A stretch of DNA of 24,195 bases from a virus: IMG/VR virus record IMGVR_UViG_3300030102_001182, positions 1-24,195 of that record. One strand, given 5' to 3'. Made by a program: the position numbers and the translations under genes. A model generated the notes under the pieces. The model was not told the DNA's origin. It was given only the letters and a program-made list of their open reading frames with translations, and did no database searches. The number at the start of each line of letters is the position of its first letter. Position 1 is the stretch's first letter. Below are positions 1 to 9,550 of this stretch, in pieces.

Positions 1-1527
1 CGGTGCACTATCCCCTAAACTTACAATATTACCTTTGTTGATAGTCACATCTGTTCTTAAATCGTCTGAAGGACTTGCTACATCATCAAGCGCGTAACTA
101 TCTGAAAAAGCCCGCACAAACGTAGCTACACGGCTAAATGATTCGGACATAACTACGTTTTCAAGTGTTTGCACTTTAACGCTATCTCCCATACCACTAT
201 GATTCGTGCAATAGTAATGTAACGTAGAGGGAGTCTCGCCCGTAGTTGCAATTCGTGTATAGGCACCAGAAGACCCAGGAGTACCGTTAACGGTTACACC
301 TGTACTATAAGCAGACCCACTAGCATGTGTGCCATTGCCTGTTTCTGAAAATCTAAATGGATGGTTTGAATTACTAGAGTCCGATTGGTCAAATGTATAT
401 GTATTTCCAGCAATTAAATGTACAAGGGGGGTAATGACCCCATCGAGGTAGTACTTATTACCCGACCCATAAGAATTAACTCCACTAGCAACGGTTACTG
501 CAAACGTTGTGTCATCAGCTAGTTGTATTGAGGTCTCTGCCCCCATTCCGCTATGGTTCGTACAGTAATAATGTAAATCTGGAGTAGAAGAAGTTACAAC
601 TATTTTTGTAAATGCCCCAGAACTTCCAGGAGTTCCGCTTGTTGTAATATTTGTAGTATATTCAGACCCAGAGTTATGGGTTCCATTTGCTGTTGTAGAA
701 AATCTAAGGGGGTGGCCTGAATTACTAGCATCAGATTGATCAAATATGTATGTAAATCCCTCATTTAAAATTAAACCGGCGCTTACTATACCGTCTATGT
801 GATATTTATTTCCCGTGCCATACGAACTAGTACCAGAAGCTACCGTGACCGTATATGTAACCGTGCCACTTTCAGCAGGTATTGGCTTATCTACAGATAG
901 TGCCTTTGCTTCAGATACAGTTGTTGTATCTGATTGTGGCAAGTCAACACTAAATGCAGGTGTATCTAAAACTGACAGAGTATCACTTTTGGCCGGATTT
1001 ATACCAAGAATTTGTGCATCAGAAAATGATAATGTGTCACTTTTTGCTGGTTCAATACCTAATGCAGGGGCGTCTGAAAGTGTGTTGGTCTCAGCAAATG
1101 ATGTGCTAAACGCAATCGCTGGTTCATCAGAAAGACTAGGAGCATCACTAAACGCTCTAACATAATCAACAACTTTACTAATAGACTCAGAAATGCCTAC
1201 TGTATCAGATGCGCTCTTGCTAAAAGCAAGCGTCGCTTCTTCTGATAAAGTAACGGTCTCTGTTCTTGCTGTTTCAAAAAGTATAGCTGGGACATCTGTC
1301 AGGCTAATCGTCTCAGCATTTGGGTGCCCAACAATAAAGTAAAGGTTTTTACTGTCAGAATCTAGTTTTACGTCTGCTGCGGTAAGTTGTTGAAAAGCGA
1401 CAACTTGTCTAAGATCCGTAAAGTCTACGGTGCTTTTTAGGTGTTGAAATAAATTTACAGACTCAGTAGAGTCTGTTTGAATAATCAGCCGTAGCTGTTG
1501 GTAGTCTACGGTAAACTTGAATGCCAT
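1..1527 (-). CDS. Tail-fibre-like protein with tandem cupredoxin domains (C-terminus off window)
   Basis: My own minus-strand translation from the ATG at 1527 stays open for 509 codons to the window edge, so the C-terminus is missing. The start overlaps the stop of the preceding gene as TAATG. Residues 1-70 are a unique head. Residues 73-218 are a Ser/Thr/Asp-rich array of about 18-residue repeats. Residues about 223-330 and 339-448 are two copies of a beta-rich domain, each with an early His (272, 389) in an HP-x-RFS context and a late C-x2-H-x2-M (Cys322/His325/Met328; Cys440/His443/Met446). That is the ligand set of type 1 copper proteins, with amicyanin-like spacing. A repeat-like stretch resumes after domain 2. 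Position after the giant core protein and a BppU-like adaptor suggests a tail fibre or receptor-binding role at the virion surface; that role is inferred. Copper binding is unproven, as marine phage proteins may use this fold only as a surface module. Confidence 0.8.
   Translation of the reverse strand, partial: MAFKFTVDYQQLRLIIQTDSTESVNLFQHLKSTVDFTDLRQVVAFQQLTAADVKLDSDSKNLYFIVGHPNAETISLTDVPAILFETARTETVTLSEEATLAFSKSASDTVGISESISKVVDYVRAFSDAPSLSDEPAIAFSTSFAETNTLSDAPALGIEPAKSDTLSFSDAQILGINPAKSDTLSVLDTPAFSVDLPQSDTTTVSEAKALSVDKPIPAESGTVTYTVTVASGTSSYGTGNKYHIDGIVSAGLILNEGFTYIFDQSDASNSGHPLRFSTTANGTHNSGSEYTTNITTSGTPGSSGAFTKIVVTSSTPDLHYYCTNHSGMGAETSIQLADDTTFAVTVASGVNSYGSGNKYYLDGVITPLVHLIAGNTYTFDQSDSSNSNHPFRFSETGNGTHASGSAYSTGVTVNGTPGSSGAYTRIATTGETPSTLHYYCTNHSGMGDSVKVQTLENVVMSESFSRVATFVRAFSDSYALDDVASPSDDLRTDVTINKGNIVSLGDSAP
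874..1311 (-). repeat. About eight tandem 18-residue protein repeats
   Basis: Within the tail-fibre-like protein, residues 73-218 split into units of 18 residues (one of 20). Typical units are TNTLSDAPALGIEPAKSD and TLSFSDAQILGINPAKSD. Each has a hydrophobic-Ser-Asp core and an Ala/Pro/Lys spacer. The DNA copies have diverged, so this is an old protein-level array rather than a fresh expansion. A related stretch (VRAFSD plus flanks) recurs after the second cupredoxin-like domain. The array probably forms an extended stalk. Confidence 0.75.
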
Positions 1528-1904
1528 TAATCAAAGTCGTCACGTACTTTAAACTTAATTAAGTCTTGTACAGTCTGGATATTACCGTCTGACTTAGTAA
1601 ACTCAATCTCTCCTTCGTACGTACCTGCGGCTGTCCAGGTCCCGGATGGGAACACTAACGCACAAATCCCAGCACTAGCAGGAGAAGAAACAGTAGCAGT
1701 AATGGTACTTAAAACAGTAGAAGAACCTACTTTTCTAATCCTTAATTTTACAGTGCCGTTGCTTAAATCAATAGGTGCCCATGTTGAGCTATCTTCTAGA
1801 TCTAAGGTAGCTCCAGAAGCCGCTGTATTACTGTCTTTTAAATTAAAAGTAAGTTCTGGTAGTGTGTCTCCGACTACTAACTTTATTGTGTCTGAATATG
1901 CCAT
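1527..1904 (-). CDS. BppU-N-like baseplate/fibre adaptor protein
   Basis: A 125-residue beta-rich protein. It opens with IKLVVGDTLPELTFNLKD, continues with a PIDLSNGTVKLRIRK segment and ends with a GTYEGEIEF strand. This layout matches the Ig-like N-terminal domain of phage upper baseplate proteins (BppU / DUF2479 group), which attaches receptor-binding fibres to the tail. The whole protein is about one such domain, so it is probably a stand-alone adaptor. The start at 1904 follows a GGAAGGT ribosome-binding site that contains the stop of the giant gene upstream. Its own stop overlaps the start of the tail-fibre gene (TAATG), so the two are likely translationally coupled and may act together at the tail tip. 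The fold call rests on pattern recognition only. Confidence 0.6.
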   Translation of the reverse strand: MAYSDTIKLVVGDTLPELTFNLKDSNTAASGATLDLEDSSTWAPIDLSNGTVKLRIRKVGSSTVLSTITATVSSPASAGICALVFPSGTWTAAGTYEGEIEFTKSDGNIQTVQDLIKFKVRDDFD

Positions 1905-1912
1905 AATTAATT

Positions 1913-4900
1913 TTACCTTCCAAAATTTCTAGTGTCTAGCTGACCATAAACAGGCAAGTAATCTGCTACACGCCAGTCCCAAGTTATGCCATCATACACC
2001 CTTTCTGCAGCTGGCCCCAAGGGCGGTACCCAGAATGGTTTGCCGTACCTATGACTCTCTAAGAATATAGGCAGGGCTAAACTCACTGGGCCTAGCATAC
2101 CACTTCGGTCTATGATCTCAGTTATATACTGTCCTGTACTCATGCTGTTGCTCTTAAAGTAGTTTACTCCTGGATCGTCGCCATCAATACCTGGCAACAA
2201 CTCTGCTAGTAAATACTTAGTCAACTCTCTTATTTCTAAACCTAACATAGTTATAGGCAGTAAGATCCCAGCCATAAGCAACAATGGCATCACACCAGCG
2301 CCTACGCCTTGGTTTACAAACCCTCTATGTGACTCTTTTAAGGTTGGGAACACGATTGTTTTACCGTAAGCATAGAAGAATGATTTTAACTGCCATATAA
2401 GAGCATACCTAGGATCATTAGCATAAGTAGGTCTTTGTGCTGGATTAGGTCTTACGATAGATTCATCTACAAACTGGGCCAACGCTTCATTGACCTTTGT
2501 ACGTGTAGCATCATCTGCCTTACCGCCTTCCCAAGCCAACACTTCATCTGCGGTGATATTTAGTTCATCTAAGTAAAGTTGAGATGTAGCGTCCCCTTCC
2601 TGAGCTTTTCGTGCGTGATTCTGCAGGAATCTTGTGCCCATGCCCGTAGCAAACACTCTAGTAAACTTAGTGTATGCCTCTAGCAATGTGACCCTAAACC
2701 AAACATCTGATACATTTTTCGAAGTTTGATTCATAAAGTTCTGTTCTCCAGCAAAGATAAAGAAGCTGGACATAGCATCTACACCGATAACACCAACCTC
2801 TCGTGCTAACTCAGCAGCCTCTTGCGGGCTTTTTATCATAGTTTTGATAACGCTAGCCACGTCACTTATCTTAGCTGTACCCCTAGACCTCAATACTGGC
2901 CCTGCTGTATCTTGTAAAGAAGCTAGCACAGTAAAAGCTAGCAGAGTAATAATGTTCACGGGAAGTAGTACATTATTCGCTACTTTTAGCCAACCTTTAT
3001 CTATAGGTGGGGTTTTACCAAACATAGAATCAATGATTCTTTTAGAATCTTCTTGTTGTTCTGGGGTAAGTTGTTCTCTTAATCTGTTTAGCTCTTTTAC
3101 ACCGCCCGACTGTTCAAACTCGTACTTAAGGGCTACTTTATCTAAATATTGTTTTAGAGCTACTTCTGCTGGTAATGCTAAGCCAGAATCTATAAGTTCT
3201 TTGTTTGTTACGTTAGACCAAAGTTTTTTCCTTTCTTTCATCATGCCAAGATCTATCTCATCTTGAGCAGTAAACTCTATTTCTCCGCTACCTGTCTTGA
3301 CAATGTAATTAACTGCTTCTGCAATCTCAGCGTCTTTTGCGGTTGGGTTAGCTTTTTTAAGAATGTTTCTAGCGGTTATTTGTAGGCTCTCGTTCCCTGC
3401 TATTTCTGCAACCGCAACTACACGAGGGAAGAAGTTACTTCTAAACTCTACCCCATACCTAGATAAGCCTAGATCTTTATATACGTTGTTCTCTAGATAT
3501 TCTCTTATCGCCTTAGCTTGTGGTGGTAGATTAGCTGTGTCTACAGTATCATCAGCAGCTAAATCTATTTGCTGTTTTTGTTCTGTACTTAAGGTAGAGT
3601 AAATCCAACCATCTTCTACCCCTAATATCTTTGCTACCTCATTAAACATAGCATTTGATCTTCTAGTTTTTAGCGTAAAGATACCCGCTCTGCCTGATTG
3701 AGAAACAGATCTAGGGTCTTGATTAAAGAAGTCAGCTATCTGTTCACCAACTGGGCCGTAGTTCCTAAGCCTGGTATCAGCAGTTAGTAATATTTTCTGC
3801 AGCCATTTAGGCAAGTTCTTAGTCTTAAATAGTTTACTTGTCTGCTCCATAGCTTTTCGCAACTGCTTATCAGTAAACGTTTCTGGCCCAAGAACCCCTT
3901 CAATCATAGTCTCTATGCTTGCTTTTGTTTTATAAGAAACATGCTGGTTTTCTGGGTTTATAAGAGTTTTTTGTAATTCAGCCGCATACTCTTGGAAGGT
4001 TTCGTCCATTGCTGTACGCTTTCTAAAGATCTTAGACTGGTCATACATTTTCTTTTGTGATTTAGCTAGGCGCTTGAACCAAGCCTGAGCAGGTTTGTTC
4101 ATGTTGTCGTAGACTTCAGAATCCGCTTCTATACCCAATTCTTTTCTAATAGCTACACCGAACTGATCAGCCATAAAGTTCTCTATGCCCGTGTCATCGT
4201 TTGTGTAGGTAGGAGGCACGTTGTCACCTTTTAGTATTTCTTCGTACGCTTGTAGTATTTTTTTCCTAGTAGCGGGCACTTTTAAACTCTTTTCTAGCTC
4301 TTGGAAAGTCAAAGAGTTACCTAATTCTTTTAAAAATGCAGAGTAGTATTGTCCTTCAGAGATGTCTGGATTTGTTTTCATTAAGATAATATCAAAATCT
4401 CTGTACTGCAGAGTCATAGCTACTTTATCTGATCGGTCTAAAAGATCTTGTCTTTTATCGTCAAAGTTTTTTTGGTCGATTACGTTTTTAATTCTTGTAG
4501 GTAACTGTGAATCGCTGTACCCTTCTTCCGCCGCTACAATGTGTAAGTTTGTTGTGAGCCCTAAGTTTCTAGCCGCTCCAATCATATTAGTAATTATTTG
4601 TTTTCTAAAAGGTAGGTTTGCTCTTGCCCTTGTCGTAGGTGCTGGGGTATCTATACCTTTTAACTTATTAATCTTTTCTTCTATCACTTTACCTAAGTAC
4701 ACTGCTGTAACTTTTTGGTATTTTGTGTTGTCCTTAAATTTTGGTTTTGTATTACTTGTTCTTGCTAGATCTGCGTACCTATCTCTGCCCCTGAACTCTT
4801 TGCCTTGTTGTTCTTGATAAGTCTCGAACAAATTTCGATCTCGAATGTCCATTTTTACAGCGGAAGTATCTGTAATCTTAGTATCAGTAGGAGCGTCTAG

Positions 4901-7900
4901 GTTGTACATGCCAGTCTCATCTATAGAAGGTGTAGCTCTTTCTATAGCAATTGTTTGAAGGTCATCTAAGTAAGTTTCTATTGGCACATTTCTATTGATT
5001 GCACCGCCCACTCCTTGAAATTGCGGATCGAGAATATCAACGTCTTGTCTATAAGTTATCTGTTCGTTCGTGTCTCTATCTACACCGACCACGTCACGAG
5101 TTACTTGTGTAGTTGCTTGCGGGTTATAGGTGCCGGGTTCATTCCTTACATCCGCACTGTTTATAGCAGCTATGACCTTACCTATTTCACTTAGGAACTG
5201 CATTATAGTCCTATCTTGAGCTTTGACTATTCCATACAATTCCTTAACTTCGCCTGGTGTCTTTTTAGAATCTTTATCTACTGCAGCATACCTGACACTC
5301 AAAGCGTCTTCGGCCCTAGCCGCAAGATCTTCTAGTTCTTGTAAAGTCATCTCCTGCATAGTATTAGCTTCAACATTTTGTATCAAAGGTAAAATATGTG
5401 CAGGGCTCATACCAGCGACTAAAGATGTACCCTTTGTTTCATACACTAAATCTTTTAAGGGCACGTTTACTTTTGCAAATCTATCATTTGTAAAAAAACC
5501 GCTAGCTAATTTTGGAAGCCCAAATTGTTTTCTTAAGTATCGAACCGCTTTTGAAAAATCCTTAATGTCCTCTGGTATTTTTATTCTAAGAATACTTGCT
5601 CCAGGCCCATCCGGTTGAGAGATTATGTCATCAAGAGCTGCTCCTAGTTGTATGTCACTTTTCTTTTTGGGCCCAGACATAACGAACACTGCCTCTTCTT
5701 TTACGCCTTGTGGGTAATACTCAAGTTGGAAATTATTTTCTTGTAATATATCTATTGCATCTAACAGAGCTGCGAGTCTTTGCCCAGCTTGGTTTGTGTA
5801 CTCTTCGGGCTGTCTACGTTGTTTTATCTTAGATAGAGTAGAGATACCCTCTAGTAAAACCGCCATGTCTACGTTTATTGGTTTTTTACTTTTGGCTTCG
5901 GGGTTTAGATTCTGTAATTTAAAGTGGATTGGTGTGTCATAACTACTAGACTTAGTTCTTGCGTTCGCTTGGTCTAATCGTATCTGGAGATCCGCACGTA
6001 TGTTTCTGGTAGTTTCAACATTTTCTCTAGTAAGTTCTCTAAACTGTTCTGGCTCAGGTTTCATCCTTACTATTACATATCTTCTTTCAGTATCCGGTTG
6101 TTGAGGGCCCAAAGAAGCATCTGGTCTTTCAGGTGCTACGAAAGTCTCGTCATTAGCAGTTGCTGTTCTAAGCCCACGCAAATCTCTTACATCTACAAAT
6201 CTTAAAAACCCAATACCGCCTGTTTCTTCTCTTTCTATCTTGGCTTTGTCTCTAAAAGTTTGTACTGCCCTTTTAGATAAAAAAGGTTTCTGACTTTCAA
6301 ACTCTGCTTTCAAAGTCGGGTGTATGTACGTATTCAACCCAGCAATAGAACGCCCGTCTGCTTTAGGATCACTTTTATCTACCTTAAACCCTACACTTAG
6401 TCTGTGCTCTTTTAAGTCTTCCTCGTATTTTTTTACTTTCTTTTTGTTGTTCTTTTCTTTTTCTGTTAGGGGTTTTGGTTTTTGTTTATATCTTTTAGGG
6501 TCTACAAACGGGTTTTGTACAGTACCAGAACCAAATTTAGACATAACAACTGGATCTGCTTCTTTTATTGGGGCTTTAGCTTCTCTTTGTGCGGCTCTAA
6601 AATCAGCAAGTTGTTTTATATAGGCTTTATCTTTTCTACCCTTTTTAAAGTCTTTTGGGTTTGGTCTTTGTAAATCTAAAACTACATTAGTTCTACTTAA
6701 AACCTCACTAACTCCTACTAAAGGTACATTAGTCGCTTCTCTACTACCAAACTCATCCCTAGCTATGCTACTTTCAATAGAGTCTGGTTGTTGCAACAAA
6801 GCCCCTTGTTCAGCTATTTCTTGTAATATCCCGTCTAGTTCCAGGGCTATAGTTTGAAAACCCCCTGAAGTCATTCTTTGTAAAAAAGCTCTATCTTCTT
6901 TTCTTAGAGGCCCAGCATTTTTTTCTGCATTTATAAGTTGGCCATAGATTCGTGAGTACCTGCGTCTTGCGTTTGAGTCGGGTGTGCCTATTGGGTCTAA
7001 TAAGTTCTTTGAAGATTGTTTTGGGCCTGAAGGCTGAGGGCTTTTTTTACTTAAGTTTATTGCATTTAAATCTTGTTGAGATTGCTGTTTAGCCGCCTCT
7101 CCAGGAGCGGCTGTATCAGCAGTATTTTTAGCTACACGCTCAACTTCAGCTAACTGTTCTGGTGTTAACTCTTGTAGAGTTTTACCTTGTTGTCCATGCC
7201 CTGCTGATTGTAATTTGTAACCTGAACTTTTTATATTCGTAGTTACTGCAGAAGGGCTAGAATTAAGAATAACCTCGTTTCCTTGTTGATCAATAACTTT
7301 TATTGATCCTGCTTCTGATACAGCTGTTACTCTTGCTTTGTATCTGTTACCAGCAATATCAAATACATCTATCTCATCCCCTACTTTTACATCTGAAGGC
7401 GGAGAAATTTCAGCGGGTTCTGTGGTATTTTGTGAATCTTGACCTGTAGTTTGTTGCCTGCCTAATAAAAGCTTACGTGTTTGTTGCAAAAAGAAGACAA
7501 GCTCACCGAAGTCAATAGGTAATTTGTATTCGTTTTTAAGGTAACTATCAAACTGTTCTCTTTGAGCAGGGGTTACTCTACCTTTTCTTATATCAATGTT
7601 TGCTCCAGTTACGTCTATGTTTATTTGACCTCTGTCCCCTTCTACGCCAGTATCATCATCACTAGTCCCCATCTCAGACATGTCGCTGGTTTCAAAAGCC
7701 TCTTTAGTAGCTTTTAGTACATCAGCATCTTTAGGTAATCCTTCTTGTCTAAAACGTCTATGCTGTGCCAAACTTTGTATTTCTATACTGTACCTCTTCG
7801 GGTCCATAGCCGCTCTTATTTTATTCATCGCAGCTTCTGCAGCTTCTGCATCACCTTTGACATCTTCCCTAGCAGATTGATACTTAACAAACTCACCTTT

Positions 7901-9547
7901 TTCGTTATCAAAAAGACCAACTACAATGTCATCTTTAGGGTCTCTAGACCTGCTAAACCCTAAGTTCTCTGCTAAAAAGTCTTCTAGTACTCCAGTGTTA
8001 TATTTATATCCACTGTCCATAATGTTTGCTAGCCTGCTAGCGGAGCGCTCATTTGTAGTAAAGAAAACGCCTGTAGGCGTAGAAACACTAAACAATTCAT
8101 TGTCACCGAACATCGCTTCTACTTTCTCTTGTATCTTTGCAAACTCTGCTTTTGACTCTATAGGAACAAACACACTATCGGCCCCTGAGTTTTCATTGCT
8201 CATAAAGTCGAATTGTGCTTCTAAAGCTACCGCGCGTTCACCCATAACTGCGCCTAACTTCGCTGCGTTCTCTCGTTCAGTAAAGATACGCATCATCTCG
8301 CGTTCTGCGACGCCTCTTTGTGAAAGGTTTCTAGCTTTGTTTATAACTGCAGTACCTGCGCCTAAACCACCACCAACACCAAGCCCACCCATAAGACCAG
8401 CAAATAAAGCATTTACTCTATCTATTTTTGCTTGCGCTTTCGTGTAAGTGTCGTCTATTCTGAACTTTTGTTGTACGGATAGCTCTTCTTGTAAAAGTTC
8501 GGCAAGGCCCTCGGAAGCAGCAGTAACCGCACTGATAGAAGCAAAATCCTTAAATAAACTTCCTGGAGGGATAGGGTCAAACTTGAATGGGTCTGCGGCT
8601 GCGCCCCTTTTTACCCGCCCCGGTCTCTTTAACCTGCCTATGGTAGCTGCAACAGTTAAACCTTCAGCACCAACTCCAGCAATACCAAAAGCGGTACCTT
8701 GCAACAAAGAATTAATTGCGTCTTTTTTGCTGTCCATGCCCTGATCGACGTAATCACTAAAAGCTATACCAGTACCCATACGTTGTTCTTGGGTAAATGC
8801 ACCTAAAACTGCGCCTTGGGTAAATCTTTTGCCACGTAGGTTAGAACGCATGACACCGTAGATGGTGTCTAAATCTTGAAGTTCTCCTTTTGAAAATTTA
8901 TGTAGCGGCTTTTTATTAGCGTTGACCCTAAGTTGATTTTTGTATGCTCTACTTAAAAGGTCTTCTACTTCGCCTTTGTCGATCCCAGCTCGAGTTGTTT
9001 GTAACGCCTTTACGCTACCAGTTACGGCTTTTCTTCTAGCAGCCGTCCCAGCAGCTGCAGCCCCTAGTAATGCAGGTGTTGCTGTACCACCAGATAGTAT
9101 TGTACCACCAGCCACAACGCCCCCCACAACAACAGCTTCAGCTAAACTTGCAGCCAGTGAAGGTATAAATTGTCCCGTGGCAGACGCAAAGTTCAGCATA
9201 AAATCATGCACGTCGCGTTCTTCCAATGCGCTAGCAAAGTCTGACTCAAGTCCTCGTAAAGGTATGCCAGCTTGATCTTCTAAAAAATCTGCTTCACGTA
9301 CTCGGTTGCGGGCAGATACATCATCCCCACGAAGTGTGTCTATAGCAGCTAAAAAGTTTTGATTTTGTGCGGCTATGTTTGCAGCACCAGACTCAATACC
9401 GGCACCGAACGCTTCTCCCAACGTATCTATTTTTTCTACATAAGTTGCATCAGGAGTTGCACGTCTGCCGGCAGTTTGTACGAAAGTAGTTTTGGTAGCG
9501 TCAGGAGTCTGTTTAAGCTTGGCAATTGTATTACTGTCAACTGCCAC
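1913..9547 (-). CDS. Giant virion protein (2544 aa), T7 gp16-like position, DNA-ejection/polyvalent protein
   Basis: The GTG start at 9547 follows a GGAG site. The N-terminal 410 residues hold three Ala/Gly/Val-rich, membrane-seeking stretches (about 126-170, 279-302, 382-402). Around 721-761 is a small SH3/KOW-like beta segment (VGDEIDVFDIAGNRYKARV). Around 1690-1800 is a zincin-like peptidase layout: an extended beta region, then FLKELGNSL where an active enzyme would show HExxH, then ENFMADQFG about 45 residues on. Both metal-binding His are replaced (Lys, Asn), so it is probably inactive. The C-terminal third resembles the large polyvalent proteins of phages: an RSNFFPRV motif, hydrophobic stretches near 2190-2215 and 2416-2440, and an RPNPAQRP-x-YANDPRYALIWQLKSFFYAYGKT segment. 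As the last and largest gene before the fibre genes it sits where T7 gene 16 sits, so a periplasm-spanning ejection role is inferred. I saw no convincing N4-type virion RNA polymerase motifs. Confidence 0.75.
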   Translation of the reverse strand: MAVDSNTIAKLKQTPDATKTTFVQTAGRRATPDATYVEKIDTLGEAFGAGIESGAANIAAQNQNFLAAIDTLRGDDVSARNRVREADFLEDQAGIPLRGLESDFASALEERDVHDFMLNFASATGQFIPSLAASLAEAVVVGGVVAGGTILSGGTATPALLGAAAAGTAARRKAVTGSVKALQTTRAGIDKGEVEDLLSRAYKNQLRVNANKKPLHKFSKGELQDLDTIYGVMRSNLRGKRFTQGAVLGAFTQEQRMGTGIAFSDYVDQGMDSKKDAINSLLQGTAFGIAGVGAEGLTVAATIGRLKRPGRVKRGAAADPFKFDPIPPGSLFKDFASISAVTAASEGLAELLQEELSVQQKFRIDDTYTKAQAKIDRVNALFAGLMGGLGVGGGLGAGTAVINKARNLSQRGVAEREMMRIFTERENAAKLGAVMGERAVALEAQFDFMSNENSGADSVFVPIESKAEFAKIQEKVEAMFGDNELFSVSTPTGVFFTTNERSASRLANIMDSGYKYNTGVLEDFLAENLGFSRSRDPKDDIVVGLFDNEKGEFVKYQSAREDVKGDAEAAEAAMNKIRAAMDPKRYSIEIQSLAQHRRFRQEGLPKDADVLKATKEAFETSDMSEMGTSDDDTGVEGDRGQINIDVTGANIDIRKGRVTPAQREQFDSYLKNEYKLPIDFGELVFFLQQTRKLLLGRQQTTGQDSQNTTEPAEISPPSDVKVGDEIDVFDIAGNRYKARVTAVSEAGSIKVIDQQGNEVILNSSPSAVTTNIKSSGYKLQSAGHGQQGKTLQELTPEQLAEVERVAKNTADTAAPGEAAKQQSQQDLNAINLSKKSPQPSGPKQSSKNLLDPIGTPDSNARRRYSRIYGQLINAEKNAGPLRKEDRAFLQRMTSGGFQTIALELDGILQEIAEQGALLQQPDSIESSIARDEFGSREATNVPLVGVSEVLSRTNVVLDLQRPNPKDFKKGRKDKAYIKQLADFRAAQREAKAPIKEADPVVMSKFGSGTVQNPFVDPKRYKQKPKPLTEKEKNNKKKVKKYEEDLKEHRLSVGFKVDKSDPKADGRSIAGLNTYIHPTLKAEFESQKPFLSKRAVQTFRDKAKIEREETGGIGFLRFVDVRDLRGLRTATANDETFVAPERPDASLGPQQPDTERRYVIVRMKPEPEQFRELTRENVETTRNIRADLQIRLDQANARTKSSSYDTPIHFKLQNLNPEAKSKKPINVDMAVLLEGISTLSKIKQRRQPEEYTNQAGQRLAALLDAIDILQENNFQLEYYPQGVKEEAVFVMSGPKKKSDIQLGAALDDIISQPDGPGASILRIKIPEDIKDFSKAVRYLRKQFGLPKLASGFFTNDRFAKVNVPLKDLVYETKGTSLVAGMSPAHILPLIQNVEANTMQEMTLQELEDLAARAEDALSVRYAAVDKDSKKTPGEVKELYGIVKAQDRTIMQFLSEIGKVIAAINSADVRNEPGTYNPQATTQVTRDVVGVDRDTNEQITYRQDVDILDPQFQGVGGAINRNVPIETYLDDLQTIAIERATPSIDETGMYNLDAPTDTKITDTSAVKMDIRDRNLFETYQEQQGKEFRGRDRYADLARTSNTKPKFKDNTKYQKVTAVYLGKVIEEKINKLKGIDTPAPTTRARANLPFRKQIITNMIGAARNLGLTTNLHIVAAEEGYSDSQLPTRIKNVIDQKNFDDKRQDLLDRSDKVAMTLQYRDFDIILMKTNPDISEGQYYSAFLKELGNSLTFQELEKSLKVPATRKKILQAYEEILKGDNVPPTYTNDDTGIENFMADQFGVAIRKELGIEADSEVYDNMNKPAQAWFKRLAKSQKKMYDQSKIFRKRTAMDETFQEYAAELQKTLINPENQHVSYKTKASIETMIEGVLGPETFTDKQLRKAMEQTSKLFKTKNLPKWLQKILLTADTRLRNYGPVGEQIADFFNQDPRSVSQSGRAGIFTLKTRRSNAMFNEVAKILGVEDGWIYSTLSTEQKQQIDLAADDTVDTANLPPQAKAIREYLENNVYKDLGLSRYGVEFRSNFFPRVVAVAEIAGNESLQITARNILKKANPTAKDAEIAEAVNYIVKTGSGEIEFTAQDEIDLGMMKERKKLWSNVTNKELIDSGLALPAEVALKQYLDKVALKYEFEQSGGVKELNRLREQLTPEQQEDSKRIIDSMFGKTPPIDKGWLKVANNVLLPVNIITLLAFTVLASLQDTAGPVLRSRGTAKISDVASVIKTMIKSPQEAAELAREVGVIGVDAMSSFFIFAGEQNFMNQTSKNVSDVWFRVTLLEAYTKFTRVFATGMGTRFLQNHARKAQEGDATSQLYLDELNITADEVLAWEGGKADDATRTKVNEALAQFVDESIVRPNPAQRPTYANDPRYALIWQLKSFFYAYGKTIVFPTLKESHRGFVNQGVGAGVMPLLLMAGILLPITMLGLEIRELTKYLLAELLPGIDGDDPGVNYFKSNSMSTGQYITEIIDRSGMLGPVSLALPIFLESHRYGKPFWVPPLGPAAERVYDGITWDWRVADYLPVYGQLDTRNFGR

Positions 9548-9550
9548 GTT

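Noticed and set aside
7926-8744. Plus-strand open frames opposite the giant gene
   Set aside because: They are antisense shadows of a continuous 2544-codon gene, without ribosome-binding sites or recognisable products.
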